A stretch of 20,182 nucleotides of DNA from Cloacibacterium sp964530915. GTDB lineage: Bacteria; Bacteroidota; Bacteroidia; Flavobacteriales; Weeksellaceae. Below are positions 13,019-20,182 of this stretch, one piece after another (within the stretch, counting starts at the first letter, position 1; every line of letters starts with the position of its first letter). The notes under the pieces were generated by a model that was not told the DNA's origin, did not search any database, and saw only the letters and a list, made by a program, of their open reading frames with translations. The DNA lies in contig CAZHCK010000042.1 in the NCBI GenBank assembly GCA_964530915.1, forward strand, positions 1 through 20,182, read 5' to 3'. The translations under genes were made by a program, and so were the position numbers.

Positions 13019-14677
13019 TTATTTCTCTAAAACTTCTGTAATAGGATTTCCGATGTTTCCACTTGGATTTTCAACTTTCAGCATTTGAGCTAGAGTTGGT
13101 GCAATATCTGTCATGTGATATGGTTTTGCACTTTGTCCGTTTTTAACTTTCCAACCCATAAAAATTAATGGAATGTGAGCGTCGTATGAATTCCAAACAC
13201 TGTGTGTAGTTCCTTTTTTAGCATAAGTTGGCAACATGCTGTCATGCGTAATGATTTGAATATCACCACTTCTCTGCCAGTTGTAACCATTGATGATTCT
13301 GGTTTTTATCGGTTCAGGAATTGCGGCTTCCGCTACTTCTTCTAAATCTACAGCGTACAATACTCTTTTATCTTTATTCAGCAAACCAAGAATGGTTTTC
13401 TTTACCTCATCTGTTTCTAATCCTTTTTCCTTGATAACATTTTGGTTAAGATAAACTTGGTAATTATCAATTCCTAAAATCAATTTACTTCCTGCATATT
13501 TTTTTTCAAGTTCATCATTAAGTGTTTTTTCTAAACCTTCACCAAAGAAACCTGTTGCCATTTTATTGGCTTGCATATAACCTTCTGAATGTGCAGCACC
13601 GTGATCAGCAGACAAGAATACCAAATAGTTTCCTTTTCCTACTTTTTTATCTAACTGCTGGAAAAACGCTTCTAAATCCTTGTCTAATCTTAAATAAGTG
13701 TCTTCTATTTCTATAGAATTTGGACCAAAAGCATGACCTACATAATCTGTAGAAGCAATATTAATCGTTAAGAAATCTGTAATTTGGTCTTCACCCATTC
13801 CGTATCCATTGATAGAAGCTTCTGCCATTTTTAGGGTTAAAGAATTTCCAAAAGGCGTTGTTCTAATCACTCCTTTTTTAGCATCATAATCTTTTGCTAA
13901 ATTTTCATAAGGAAAAGTAGGTGTTTTAGCACTTCCTAAAAGGCTTTCCCAAGCTACATTATCCTCTGTACTTTCAAAATACTCTGAAATAGGAAGTAAT
14001 GTTTTCCAACCATTTGCAACTAGTTTTTTACCGTTTTCTTCTTTGTTAAATTCATTCAACCACTGTGGCAATTCTTTCAAATAATAATCAGAAGTTATGA
14101 AATTCCCTGTGGTTTCATCAAACCAAAAAGCTGCAGTAGGATTATGACCCGCTGGTAAAATTGAAGCTCTGTCTTTTAATGAAACGCCAACTACTTTTGA
14201 ACGGAAATTATTAGCAATTCCTAACTGGTCTGTAATGGTAGTACTCCAAAGATTTCTAGGAGAATGTTGACCTATTTTTTTAGCTTCTGTTCCTACAGCA
14301 TTTACCGTTTCATCTGTGGTACAGTAAACATTTTTGCCCGTTTCTTTATCGGTCCAGTCGTTTCCCGCAATTCCATGAATCGATGGAACAGAACCTGTAT
14401 AAATAGAAGTATGACCTAATGCAGTAACCGTAGGAATATAATCAATCATCACATTATTAAAACTGTAGCCTTCATTTAATAATCTTTTGAAGCCTCCGTT
14501 TCCATATTTTGCTTGATATTTATACAAGAAATCCCAACGCATCTGATCAACTACAATTCCTACCACCAATTTTGGTCTTTCTACTCCATCATTGTATTGA
14601 GTATTTTTATTTTTTTGTGCATCTACAGATAACAAAGCCAATGTTACTAATGCAAGAGTGCTAATTTTTCTAAGCAT
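13019..14677 (-). CDS. pafA: PafA-type alkaline phosphatase
   Basis: This is an exported, phosphate-irrepressible-type alkaline phosphatase of the nucleotide pyrophosphatase/phosphatase superfamily. It hydrolyses phosphomonoesters in the periplasm. The 552-residue product has a signal peptide (MLRKISTLALVTLALLSVDAQ). All key residues of the Elizabethkingia enzyme that I could number appear at +6: metal ligand Asp44, nucleophile Thr85 (IPTVTALGH), Asn106 (GNDW), Lys168 and Arg170 (SLKDRAS). The zinc sites STDYVGHAFGP (Asp and His), SADHGAAH (Asp-His) and the late His in THSVWNSYDAHIP are also present. It is a single gene. A -7-like TAAATTTG lies 23 bp upstream. No phosphate-transport or Pho-regulator gene is nearby. 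Confidence 0.95.
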   Translation of the reverse strand: MLRKISTLALVTLALLSVDAQKNKNTQYNDGVERPKLVVGIVVDQMRWDFLYKYQAKYGNGGFKRLLNEGYSFNNVMIDYIPTVTALGHTSIYTGSVPSIHGIAGNDWTDKETGKNVYCTTDETVNAVGTEAKKIGQHSPRNLWSTTITDQLGIANNFRSKVVGVSLKDRASILPAGHNPTAAFWFDETTGNFITSDYYLKELPQWLNEFNKEENGKKLVANGWKTLLPISEYFESTEDNVAWESLLGSAKTPTFPYENLAKDYDAKKGVIRTTPFGNSLTLKMAEASINGYGMGEDQITDFLTINIASTDYVGHAFGPNSIEIEDTYLRLDKDLEAFFQQLDKKVGKGNYLVFLSADHGAAHSEGYMQANKMATGFFGEGLEKTLNDELEKKYAGSKLILGIDNYQVYLNQNVIKEKGLETDEVKKTILGLLNKDKRVLYAVDLEEVAEAAIPEPIKTRIINGYNWQRSGDIQIITHDSMLPTYAKKGTTHSVWNSYDAHIPLIFMGWKVKNGQSAKPYHMTDIAPTLAQMLKVENPSGNIGNPITEVLEK

Positions 14678-14700
14678 TTTTCTAGAAATTTTAATTTAGG

Positions 14701-14708
14701 CAAATTTA
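14701..14708 (-). promoter_or_regulatory. Candidate -7 element for pafA
   Basis: The minus strand reads TAAATTTG here, a full match to TAnnTTTG, 23 nt before the pafA ATG. A TTTAG about 20 bp upstream is a weak substitute for the -33 TTTG. Confidence 0.4.
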
Positions 14709-14771
14709 AAGGTTTTTATTGTAGCTAAAGTTTAATTTTACATTAAAAATTAAACCGTTTGACTTCACAAA

Positions 14772-14796
14772 AAAACGCACCTAAAAGATGCGTTTT
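14772..14796 (-). terminator. Terminator of mdh
   Basis: AAAACGCA (14772-14779) pairs with TGCGTTTT (14789-14796) around a 9-nt loop, followed on the minus strand by a T-run. It lies 22 bp after the mdh stop and separates mdh from pafA. Confidence 0.75.
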
Positions 14797-14818
14797 ATTT
14801 ATTTGTAAAAAAGAGTTT

Positions 14819-15745
14819 TTAGAATTTTAAATCTCCGTTTACTTCTCTTACCGCTGCTGCTGCAGTTGCAAATTTTTCTTTTTCTGCTTCAGTTAATTCG
14901 ATTTCTACGATTTTTTCTACTCCATTTTTTCCGATAATCGCAGGAACACCTAAACAAATATCAGATTGTCCGTATTCTCCGTCTAACATAAGTGAACAAG
15001 GAATCATTTTCTTTTGGTCACATGCAATTGCCTGAACCATTACAGAAACTGCTGCACCTGGTGCATACCAAGCTGAAGTTCCTAATAATTTAGTTAATGT
15101 AGCTCCACCTACTTTGGTTTCTTCTACTACATACGCTTGTTGTTCTTCAGACAAGAAAGAAGTTACAGGAACACCATTTCTAGTTGCTTTAGATAATAAA
15201 GGAAGCATACCAGTATCTGAGTGTGCTGCAATTACCATTCCGTCTACATCAGAAATTGGAGCTTCTAAAGCTTCTGCTAATCTGTACTTGAATCTTGCAG
15301 AGTCTAGAGCACCTCCCATTCCAATGATTTTATGTTTTGGTAAACCAGAAGTTTTGTGAACTAGGTAAGCCATAGTATCCATTGGGTTAGAAACCACGAT
15401 AATGGTTAGATTAGGAGAATGTTTTACTAAGTTAGCCGTTACATCTTTTACAATTCCTGCATTGATACCGATTAACTCTTCTCTAGTCATTCCTGGTTTT
15501 CTAGGAATACCAGAAGTGATTACCGCTACATCTGAACCGGCAGTTTTACTATAATCACCAGTTGTTCCCGTAATTTTAGTGTCAAAACCATTCAAAGAAG
15601 CAGTTTGCATTAAATCCATTGCTTTACCTTCAGCAAAACCTTCTTTAATATCTACTAAAACTACTTCTGAACAGAAGTTTTTCATAGCAATATATTCTGC
15701 GCAAGATGCACCTACAGCTCCTGCTCCAACTACAGTTACTTTCAT
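14819..15745 (-). CDS. mdh: Malate dehydrogenase, NAD-dependent, LDH-like type
   Basis: This enzyme interconverts malate and oxaloacetate with NAD in the TCA cycle. The 308-residue protein belongs to the LDH-like malate dehydrogenase group. The Rossmann motif GAGAVGASCAEY lies at 7-18, with an Asp at the end of strand 2 (VVLVDIKEG). The substrate arginines are Arg82 and Arg88 in IPRKPGMTREE and Arg151 in GGALDSARF; the catalytic His175 is in IAAHSDTGMLPL. Arg at the specificity position favours malate over lactate. The open frame extends to 15784, but the ATG at 15745 (MKVTVVGAG) gives the family start. The extra 13 residues would come from the promoter region. It is a single gene with its own promoter and terminator, divergent from cysE. 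Confidence 0.94.
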   Translation of the reverse strand: MKVTVVGAGAVGASCAEYIAMKNFCSEVVLVDIKEGFAEGKAMDLMQTASLNGFDTKITGTTGDYSKTAGSDVAVITSGIPRKPGMTREELIGINAGIVKDVTANLVKHSPNLTIIVVSNPMDTMAYLVHKTSGLPKHKIIGMGGALDSARFKYRLAEALEAPISDVDGMVIAAHSDTGMLPLLSKATRNGVPVTSFLSEEQQAYVVEETKVGGATLTKLLGTSAWYAPGAAVSVMVQAIACDQKKMIPCSLMLDGEYGQSDICLGVPAIIGKNGVEKIVEIELTEAEKEKFATAAAAVREVNGDLKF

Positions 15746-15781
15746 TTTTTTTATTTTTTTAAAGTTTAAAATTAAGTTGCT

Positions 15782-15812
15782 CAAATTTAATGATTATTTG
15801 AGGATTAGACAA
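15782..15812 (-). promoter_or_regulatory. Promoter of mdh
   Basis: On the minus strand, TTG (15810-15812) is followed after 20 bp by TAAATTTG (15782-15789). Both agree with the Bacteroidota -33/-7 consensus. The leader to the ATG at 15745 would be about 30 nt. This supports starting mdh at 15745, since the longer frame would begin inside the promoter. Confidence 0.55.
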
Positions 15813-15911
15813 TTTTCTTGATATGAATTACATCCTAATTTTAAAATTTTTCAATCGTGTAAATAGATGTAAAAATTACCATAAATCAAGGACAAAAACA
15901 GAGACATTGCT

Positions 15912-15919
15912 TACCTTTG
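15912..15919 (+). promoter_or_regulatory. Candidate -7 element for cysE
   Basis: TACCTTTG matches TAnnTTTG exactly, 16 nt before the cysE ATG. No clear TTG is found about 20 bp upstream. A leader of about 10 nt would result. The region between here and the mdh promoter holds nothing else I can identify. Confidence 0.45.
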
Positions 15920-15935
15920 TTTTAAATTTTGAAGG

Positions 15936-16760
15936 ATGGAAAATTTTTTGAAGCATTTACAAGACGGATATTCTAACAGAAAATATGATTTAGATAAAAA
16001 GAAAATCGAAACCTTTATCGATGATTTTTTCAGATTCGTATTTTTTTTAGAGCTTCAAAGATGTGCTTCAGAAAATGAAATCGCCAAGCGATTACAACAA
16101 TTTAAAATAGATTTTATCAAGATTCTGAATTCTGTTTTTGATGACAAAGAAAAAGCCATAGAATGCGGAGAATATTTTTTCACCAAATTTCCAGAAATCT
16201 ATAAAACTTTAGAACAAGACGCTGCATTTGCTCTAGAAAATGACCCTGCTGCAACCTCTGTAGAAGAAGTGACTTTTTCCTATCCCGGTTTTTATGCGAT
16301 TGCAATTTACAGATTGGCTCATGAATTGCAACTCAAAAAAATTCCGTTGATTCCTAGAATCTGGACAGAGTTGGCACACAGCAAAACAGGAATAGACATT
16401 CATCCCGATGCTAACATTGGTTCGCCATTTTTTATCGATCATGGTACGGGAATTGTAATAGGTGAAACTTCAGAAATTGGAAATGGTGTGAAAATTTATC
16501 AGGGTGTTACTTTGGGAGCACTTTCTGTTTCTAAAGAAATTGCCAATACCAAAAGACATCCTACCATAGAAAACGGTGTAGTTATTTATGCCAATGCTAC
16601 CATTTTAGGAGGAGAAACCGTGATTGGCGAGAACAGCGTCATCGGTGGAAACGTTTGGATTACAGACAGCTTACCGAAAAATTCGGTGGTTTTTCACAAA
16701 GGTCAAGTGACGGTGAGAAATAAATTCCCGGGTGATGAACCGATTAACTACTTTATTTGA
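15936..16760 (+). CDS. cysE: Serine O-acetyltransferase
   Basis: This enzyme makes O-acetylserine from serine and acetyl-CoA, the first step of cysteine synthesis. The 274-residue protein has a helical N-terminal domain and DPAATS (103-108) with YPGFYAIAIYRLAHEL. It ends in a left-handed beta-helix of hexapeptide repeats from about 150 (TGIDIHPDANIGSPFFIDHG). His156 and His169 are the expected catalytic and substrate-binding residues. The Gly-rich turn TLGALSVSK and the KRHPTIENGVVIYANATILG coil bind CoA. The N-terminal region is longer than in E. coli CysE and resembles the group found in Bacteroidota. The C-terminal tail NYFI ends in Ile, as expected for binding to CysK. cysK lies 229 bp downstream beyond a tandem repeat and a structured element. 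Confidence 0.92.
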   Translation: MENFLKHLQDGYSNRKYDLDKKKIETFIDDFFRFVFFLELQRCASENEIAKRLQQFKIDFIKILNSVFDDKEKAIECGEYFFTKFPEIYKTLEQDAAFALENDPAATSVEEVTFSYPGFYAIAIYRLAHELQLKKIPLIPRIWTELAHSKTGIDIHPDANIGSPFFIDHGTGIVIGETSEIGNGVKIYQGVTLGALSVSKEIANTKRHPTIENGVVIYANATILGGETVIGENSVIGGNVWITDSLPKNSVVFHKGQVTVRNKFPGDEPINYFI

Positions 16761-16815
16761 GGTAAAGGTTGAGGTAAAGATAAAGGTAAAGGTAAAGGTA
16801 AAGGTTGAGGTAAAT
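16761..16815. repeat. Degenerate hexamer tandem repeat after cysE
   Basis: Directly after the cysE stop there are about nine units based on GGTAAA, with variants TTGAGG and GATAAA. The block reads GGTAAAGGTTGAGGTAAAGA and then several perfect GGTAAA units. It looks like replication-slippage expansion and has no coding role. Confidence 0.8.
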
Positions 16816-16847
16816 AAAAAACTGATTTTAATTAAGATAACGAAACT

Positions 16848-16962
16848 TGCAGCCCGACTTGAACGGAGCTCTTTTTAAAATTTTTCGGTTCTCTCCTTTA
16901 GGAGAGTTAGTGAGGAAAAAATTTTAAAAAAGCGGGAGTGGAAGGCGGTAAAGCTGCCCAAA
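16848..16962. repeat. Long structured intergenic element between cysE and cysK
   Basis: The element can fold on several levels. The inner hairpin is CTCTCC (16891-16896), TTTA, GGAGAG (16901-16906). Around it, CTTTTTAAAATTTTTC near 16871-16886 can pair with GAAAAAATTTTAAAAAAG near 16914-16932. At the ends GCAGC near 16849 pairs with GCTGC near 16953. GC-rich blocks (GCCCGACTTGAACGGAGC, GCGGGAGTGGAAGGCGG) separate them. From memory, this is a dispersed flavobacterial element; no gene is encoded. Confidence 0.65.
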
Positions 16963-16989
16963 TTAATAATATTTAAAATTTAAAAAAAT

Positions 16990-17925
16990 ATGAAAGTTAA
17001 CAATGTACTAGAAGTGATTGGCAACACTCCTTTGGTAAAATTAAATAAGATTTTCGGGAGTGATGTAGAAGTGTGGATGAAACTAGAACGCCAAAATCCT
17101 GGTGGAAGCATCAAAGACAGAATTGCTCTTGCGATGATAGAAACGGCGGAAAAAGAAGGAAAAATTAATAAAGACACCCTGATTATAGAACCTACTTCAG
17201 GAAACACAGGTGTAGGTTTGGCAATGGTTTGTGCTGTAAAAGGTTATAAATTAGTGCTCGTAATGCCAGAATCTATGTCTGTAGAGCGTAGAAAACTCAT
17301 GTCTGCGTATGGCGCTGAATTTGTTTTAACTCCAAGAGAATTGGGAACGAATGGAGCGGTGAAGAAAGCTTACGAACTGGCTTCGACGATTGAAAATTCA
17401 TGGATTCCACAGCAATTTGAAAATGATGCGAATCCTGAAATTCATAAAAATACCACTGCTCAAGAAATTTTGGCAGATTTCCCAGAAGGATTTGACTATG
17501 TGATTACAGGTGTAGGAACTGGCGGCCATATTACGGGCGTAACAGAAGTTCTGAAAGAAAAATTCCCGAATCTGAAAAGTTATGCCGTAGAACCTACAGA
17601 TTCACCAGTTTTAAGCGGTGGAAATCCTGGTCCGCATCCTTTGCAAGGAATTGGTGCTGGTTTTGTACCAAAAGTGTTGAATTCTGAAATCCTAGACGGT
17701 GTGATTCAAGTAGAAAAAGCAGAAGCCTATGATTTTGCTAGAAAATTAGCTGCTCAAGAAGGAATTTTAGCAGGAATTTCTACTGGTGCTTCTCTTGCTG
17801 CAATTGCGAAGAAATTACCAGAATTACCAAAAGGCGCTAAAGTTTTGACCTTTAATTATGACACTGGCGAAAGATATTGGTCAGTTCCAGATTTGTTTCA
17901 AGAAAATGAATCTGAATTGAAATAA
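16990..17925 (+). CDS. cysK: Cysteine synthase (O-acetylserine sulfhydrylase)
   Basis: This PLP enzyme combines O-acetylserine with sulfide to give cysteine. The 311-residue protein starts IGNTPLVKLNK and has the Schiff-base Lys42 in NPGGSIKDRIAL. The substrate loop TSGNTG is at 69-74, followed by VMPESMSVERRKLMSAYGAE. GVGTGGHITG is the PLP phosphate loop, and the family end GILAGISTGASLAA is present. CysK and CysM types are hard to separate by eye; CysK is preferred because of the length and the neighbouring cysE. No -7 element is visible within the AT-rich 27 bp before the start, so it may be read from the cysE promoter through the structured element. Confidence 0.92.
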   Translation: MKVNNVLEVIGNTPLVKLNKIFGSDVEVWMKLERQNPGGSIKDRIALAMIETAEKEGKINKDTLIIEPTSGNTGVGLAMVCAVKGYKLVLVMPESMSVERRKLMSAYGAEFVLTPRELGTNGAVKKAYELASTIENSWIPQQFENDANPEIHKNTTAQEILADFPEGFDYVITGVGTGGHITGVTEVLKEKFPNLKSYAVEPTDSPVLSGGNPGPHPLQGIGAGFVPKVLNSEILDGVIQVEKAEAYDFARKLAAQEGILAGISTGASLAAIAKKLPELPKGAKVLTFNYDTGERYWSVPDLFQENESELK

Positions 17926-17928
17926 ATG

Positions 17929-17956
17929 AAAACGCTCCAAAAATTTGGAGCGTTTT
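17929..17956. terminator. Bidirectional terminator between cysK and the nucleoid-associated protein gene
   Basis: AAAACGCTCCAAA (17929-17941) and TTTGGAGCGTTTT (17944-17956) form a perfect stem, with T or A runs on both sides. The genes converge here, and the minus-strand stop codon lies immediately after the hairpin. Confidence 0.88.
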
Positions 17957-17957
17957 T

Positions 17958-18992
17958 TTAGTTTTCTTCTTCAAAGTACAACATATAATATTTCCCGTTT
18001 TCGTCTTGTCCTTGTTGGATGAGTTTTCGGTCACCGTGAACGTAAATATGAAAGTTTTTATCTAGTTTGATGACGCTTTTTAAAATTCTGGCGTTTTTCT
18101 TTACAGCAGCATCATTGATGGCAAATTCATCTGACAAAGCATAATCTCTTTCGTCTTCGTATTGTGTTTTGAAGGCATTAAAACTTTGGATGACTTCTTG
18201 ATCTTTCAAAACTTCTCCTGTGAATTCTTCCATCTTAAATTCTTCTTTTTCTTTGAAAAAACTCAGCGATTTATTCAAGAAATCTGCTTGGTCTGCTTTG
18301 GTGATTTCAAATTCCTGCGGAAGCTGTTTCGTGATGTATTCTTTGTATAAATTCAAAGTTTCCTGTGTCTCGAAATACTCGTCTTGACGCTGACGAACTT
18401 GCAAAAAATCGTCCATCCAATAACTGGTTTCTGCTCTACTCGTTCCATCAATAATAGACATGAGGTAGCCTTGCTCTTTATTGGTATTATAAATAAGACA
18501 ACCTTTATCTACTTTATTCAAATTGATTCCTTGTAAAGTTTCTAACTCGAAGTTTTCGTTTTTGGTAGAAACTTTTAGGAAAGTGTCTTTGTTTTCGGAT
18601 TTAAAAAGTCCGACTGCGTCATATCTTTCTCCTTTTACGATGCAATCTTTGAAAAAACAAACGTAGAATTCTCCACCTTTAGTTCTAGGATTGGTAGAAT
18701 GTTCGTAAAGCAGTTTTGCCAATTTTTTGGACTGGTTTTCTAACAATTCTGGTTGTTCAAAAATCTCTGAAACGTAAGTAAACACTTCGTTGTTTTCGAT
18801 ATTTGAACTATGAAAAAACTCGAAAAAGATTTCGGGTTTAAAGTTTTTAAGGAAATAATCTTTGAGCAATTCTTTCATCTCATCTGTGATGAAAACTTCT
18901 GAATCTGAGGTTACCAAAGCTTCTTGATGCGTTTGGTTTCCTACGTAATTGATGCAAAGATGTTGTAATTCCGTATATTCTAGATAAATCAT
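17958..18992 (-). CDS. 37-kDa nucleoid-associated protein (NdpA/YejK family)
   Basis: The 344-residue cytoplasmic protein fits the 37-kDa nucleoid-associated protein family (NA37), whose E. coli member YejK associates with the nucleoid. Recognisable parts are an acidic N-terminal region with ITDEMKELLKDYFLKNF and a segment GEFYVCFFKDCIVKGERYDAVGLFK. The family signature KVDKGCLIYNTNKEQGYLMSIID is followed by YWMDDFLQVRQRQDEYF. The C-terminal domain ends NFHIYVHGDRKLIQQGQDENGKYYMLYFEEE. The function in Bacteroidota is unknown. It starts 1 nt after the stop of the upstream membrane-protein gene, but a -7 match at 19032-19039 within that gene offers an independent promoter. Its codon use is ordinary for the window, unlike its upstream neighbour. 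Confidence 0.85.
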   Translation of the reverse strand: MIYLEYTELQHLCINYVGNQTHQEALVTSDSEVFITDEMKELLKDYFLKNFKPEIFFEFFHSSNIENNEVFTYVSEIFEQPELLENQSKKLAKLLYEHSTNPRTKGGEFYVCFFKDCIVKGERYDAVGLFKSENKDTFLKVSTKNENFELETLQGINLNKVDKGCLIYNTNKEQGYLMSIIDGTSRAETSYWMDDFLQVRQRQDEYFETQETLNLYKEYITKQLPQEFEITKADQADFLNKSLSFFKEKEEFKMEEFTGEVLKDQEVIQSFNAFKTQYEDERDYALSDEFAINDAAVKKNARILKSVIKLDKNFHIYVHGDRKLIQQGQDENGKYYMLYFEEEN

Positions 18993-18993
18993 T

Positions 18994-20182
18994 TTATAAT
19001 TTAAAAAAGTTTAATAAAAAAATAATGATTGCAAAGGTAATAATGAAAATGCTCCAAACCTTACTATAATTAATTATTTTTTCATTAATGAATTTTTTAT
19101 TTTCTATAAACTCTTTATCATTATTTAATATTCTTTGAATATCATTTTTATCTAAAATATCACTATAACGTTCCTTAACATTATTGTAAAAATTTATAAA
19201 TCTTTTCTTCTGTTCATTTGCTTCCCATTGTGAATAACGTAAAATTAAATAGGATACTAATAAAAAACCCAACATTATTAGAAATGTACCGTCAGAAATT
19301 ATAATTTGTTCCTTTGGAGATAAAACTTTCAATATAATTACAGAAGCAAAAAAAGAAACCAAAGCAAAAATATTTTTCTTTAAATCAGAAACGAAATTTT
19401 CAGATATTTTATCAGCTTTGGCTTGAAAGTCCCATAGTTGATCACTAATTTTATTTCTGATATCAATATATTGTTTGAGATTATCTTTCTCATATATTTT
19501 ATATCCAGATTTTATTGAATCAAAAGTTGAATTATCAATTGAAATTAAGTCTTCATTTAAATTTAATGAAACTATATTTCTAACAATTCCTAATTTGTCA
19601 TTCAAATTACCTCCATTATAAGTCCATTTATATATTTGATTATAAATTGTAGATGATGAAACATTAATACTCACTATTTCGTGCTCGTAGTTTATTGTTT
19701 TATAACCATTCAACTTAAATGAGAATTTTTCATTTGTGAGTTGTGTTATATCGAATAAAAAACCTATTGATAGTAAAATAGACGATAAATTAAATTTTTC
19801 ATTAATATTGGAATTGGTTGAATTTTTAACTATTTTGAAATCGTCAGGAACTAGTTTGAATTTTGTTGAATAGTTTGAATAACATACAATTTTACCTTTT
19901 TCAATTGCTTTATCATTTCTAACTACATTTAATGTAATATTTTCTGAATTTAAAAATTTAATTGTTTCTGTTTCTAAAAGTTTGCTTTTATCAATAACTT
20001 CATCACAAACAAAAAATAATCCATCATTTGAAATAAATTTATCAAAAAGACTGAAAAATTGCATTATTTTTAATTCTGTTAAATACTCATAAAATTTATC
20101 TAAATGATATATTGTAATTTTGCTATTTTTAATTTCTTTATAAATAATATCACTACCGGATTGATAAACTACGGAATAATTT
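18994..20182 (-). CDS. AT-rich membrane protein, unrecognised; 5' end beyond the right edge
   Basis: The frame has an ATG at 20064 (356 residues) but stays open for 39 more codons to base 20182, reading NYSVVYQSGSDIIYKEIKNS and on. The start is therefore probably outside the window; a start at 20064 is the alternative. Numbered from the 20064 Met, a soluble domain of about 230 residues precedes membrane segments at about 231-248, 259-277 and 336-354. A charged helical loop (about 280-330) lies between the last two. Tokens such as KWTYNGGNLNDKLGIVRNIVS look conserved, but I cannot assign a family. Base use is much more AT-rich than in the downstream nucleoid-associated gene, which suggests transfer. 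An accessory or defence role is possible but unproven. Confidence 0.7.
   Translation of the reverse strand, partial: NYSVVYQSGSDIIYKEIKNSKITIYHLDKFYEYLTELKIMQFFSLFDKFISNDGLFFVCDEVIDKSKLLETETIKFLNSENITLNVVRNDKAIEKGKIVCYSNYSTKFKLVPDDFKIVKNSTNSNINEKFNLSSILLSIGFLFDITQLTNEKFSFKLNGYKTINYEHEIVSINVSSSTIYNQIYKWTYNGGNLNDKLGIVRNIVSLNLNEDLISIDNSTFDSIKSGYKIYEKDNLKQYIDIRNKISDQLWDFQAKADKISENFVSDLKKNIFALVSFFASVIILKVLSPKEQIIISDGTFLIMLGFLLVSYLILRYSQWEANEQKKRFINFYNNVKERYSDILDKNDIQRILNNDKEFIENKKFINEKIINYSKVWSIFIITFAIIIFLLNFFKL
19032..19039 (-). promoter_or_regulatory. Candidate -7 element for the nucleoid-associated protein gene
   Basis: The minus strand reads TACCTTTG, an exact match to TAnnTTTG, inside the 3' end of the upstream gene and 39 nt before the ATG at 18992. 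A TTTG lies 15 bp upstream of it, slightly closer than usual. Confidence 0.4.

Noticed and set aside
15114..15359. Plus-strand open frame inside mdh
   Set aside because: It is a shadow of mdh, with no independent start signal or recognisable protein features.
15746..15784. Longer N-terminus for Mdh
   Set aside because: The extension would begin inside the -33/-7 promoter, and the family start is MKVTVVGAG at 15745.
16761..16815. CRISPR-like array
   Set aside because: The units are contiguous hexamers without spacers, and no cas gene is present.

Overview
The window looks like a stretch of chromosome from a flavobacterium (phylum Bacteroidota, order Flavobacteriales, most likely the Chryseobacterium/Cloacibacterium/Kaistella branch of Weeksellaceae). 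The evidence is very AT-rich DNA, a gldB-gldC pair, a PafA-type alkaline phosphatase whose active-site residues sit at a constant +6 offset from the Elizabethkingia enzyme, DUF5522 and DUF4136 proteins, and several promoters fitting the Bacteroidota -7 consensus TAnnTTTG. The genus is an inference. The sequence is a draft scaffold: there is a 100-N gap at 10571-10670 and a 10-N gap at 12118-12127. The 100-N gap is false, because its flanks share an identical 55-bp overlap, and collapsing it restores an intact glucosaminidase gene.

Layout. 1-1284 (minus): nadE followed by a membrane-protein gene that runs off the left edge. 1374-8019 (plus): gldB, gldC, a cystathionine gamma-synthase/lyase, a GNAT acetyltransferase, a DinB-family protein, a membrane protein, the tRNA-threonylcarbamoylation enzyme TsaC/Sua5, a small lipoprotein and the tRNA CCA nucleotidyltransferase. 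8125-9423 (minus): hemL. 9608-12066 (minus): a three-gene operon with a small HExxH protein, a D-cysteine desulfhydrase/ACC deaminase-like enzyme and a GH73 glucosaminidase with LysM repeats. 12158-12880 (plus): DUF5522 protein and DUF4136 lipoprotein. 13019-15745 (minus): pafA and mdh. 15936-17925 (plus): cysE and cysK. 17958-20182 (minus): a 37-kDa nucleoid-associated protein preceded by a very AT-rich membrane-protein gene that runs off the right edge.

The genes are mostly housekeeping: NAD and heme synthesis, tRNA maturation and modification, malate dehydrogenase, and sulfur amino acids. cysE and cysK together make cysteine from serine, and the gamma-synthase/lyase links cysteine and methionine. 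No CRISPR array, transposase, phage gene, rRNA or tRNA gene was seen. The unusual content is in the junctions. Almost every intergenic gap of more than about 60 bp carries a short structured or repeated element: word-like quasi-palindromes, a related pair flanking cca, a composite element before hemL, a long structured element between cysE and cysK, and an 18-bp GC-rich perfect hairpin. The two edge genes and the two small genes around tsaC are unrecognised and more AT-rich than their neighbours. No complete new system can be demonstrated from this window alone.
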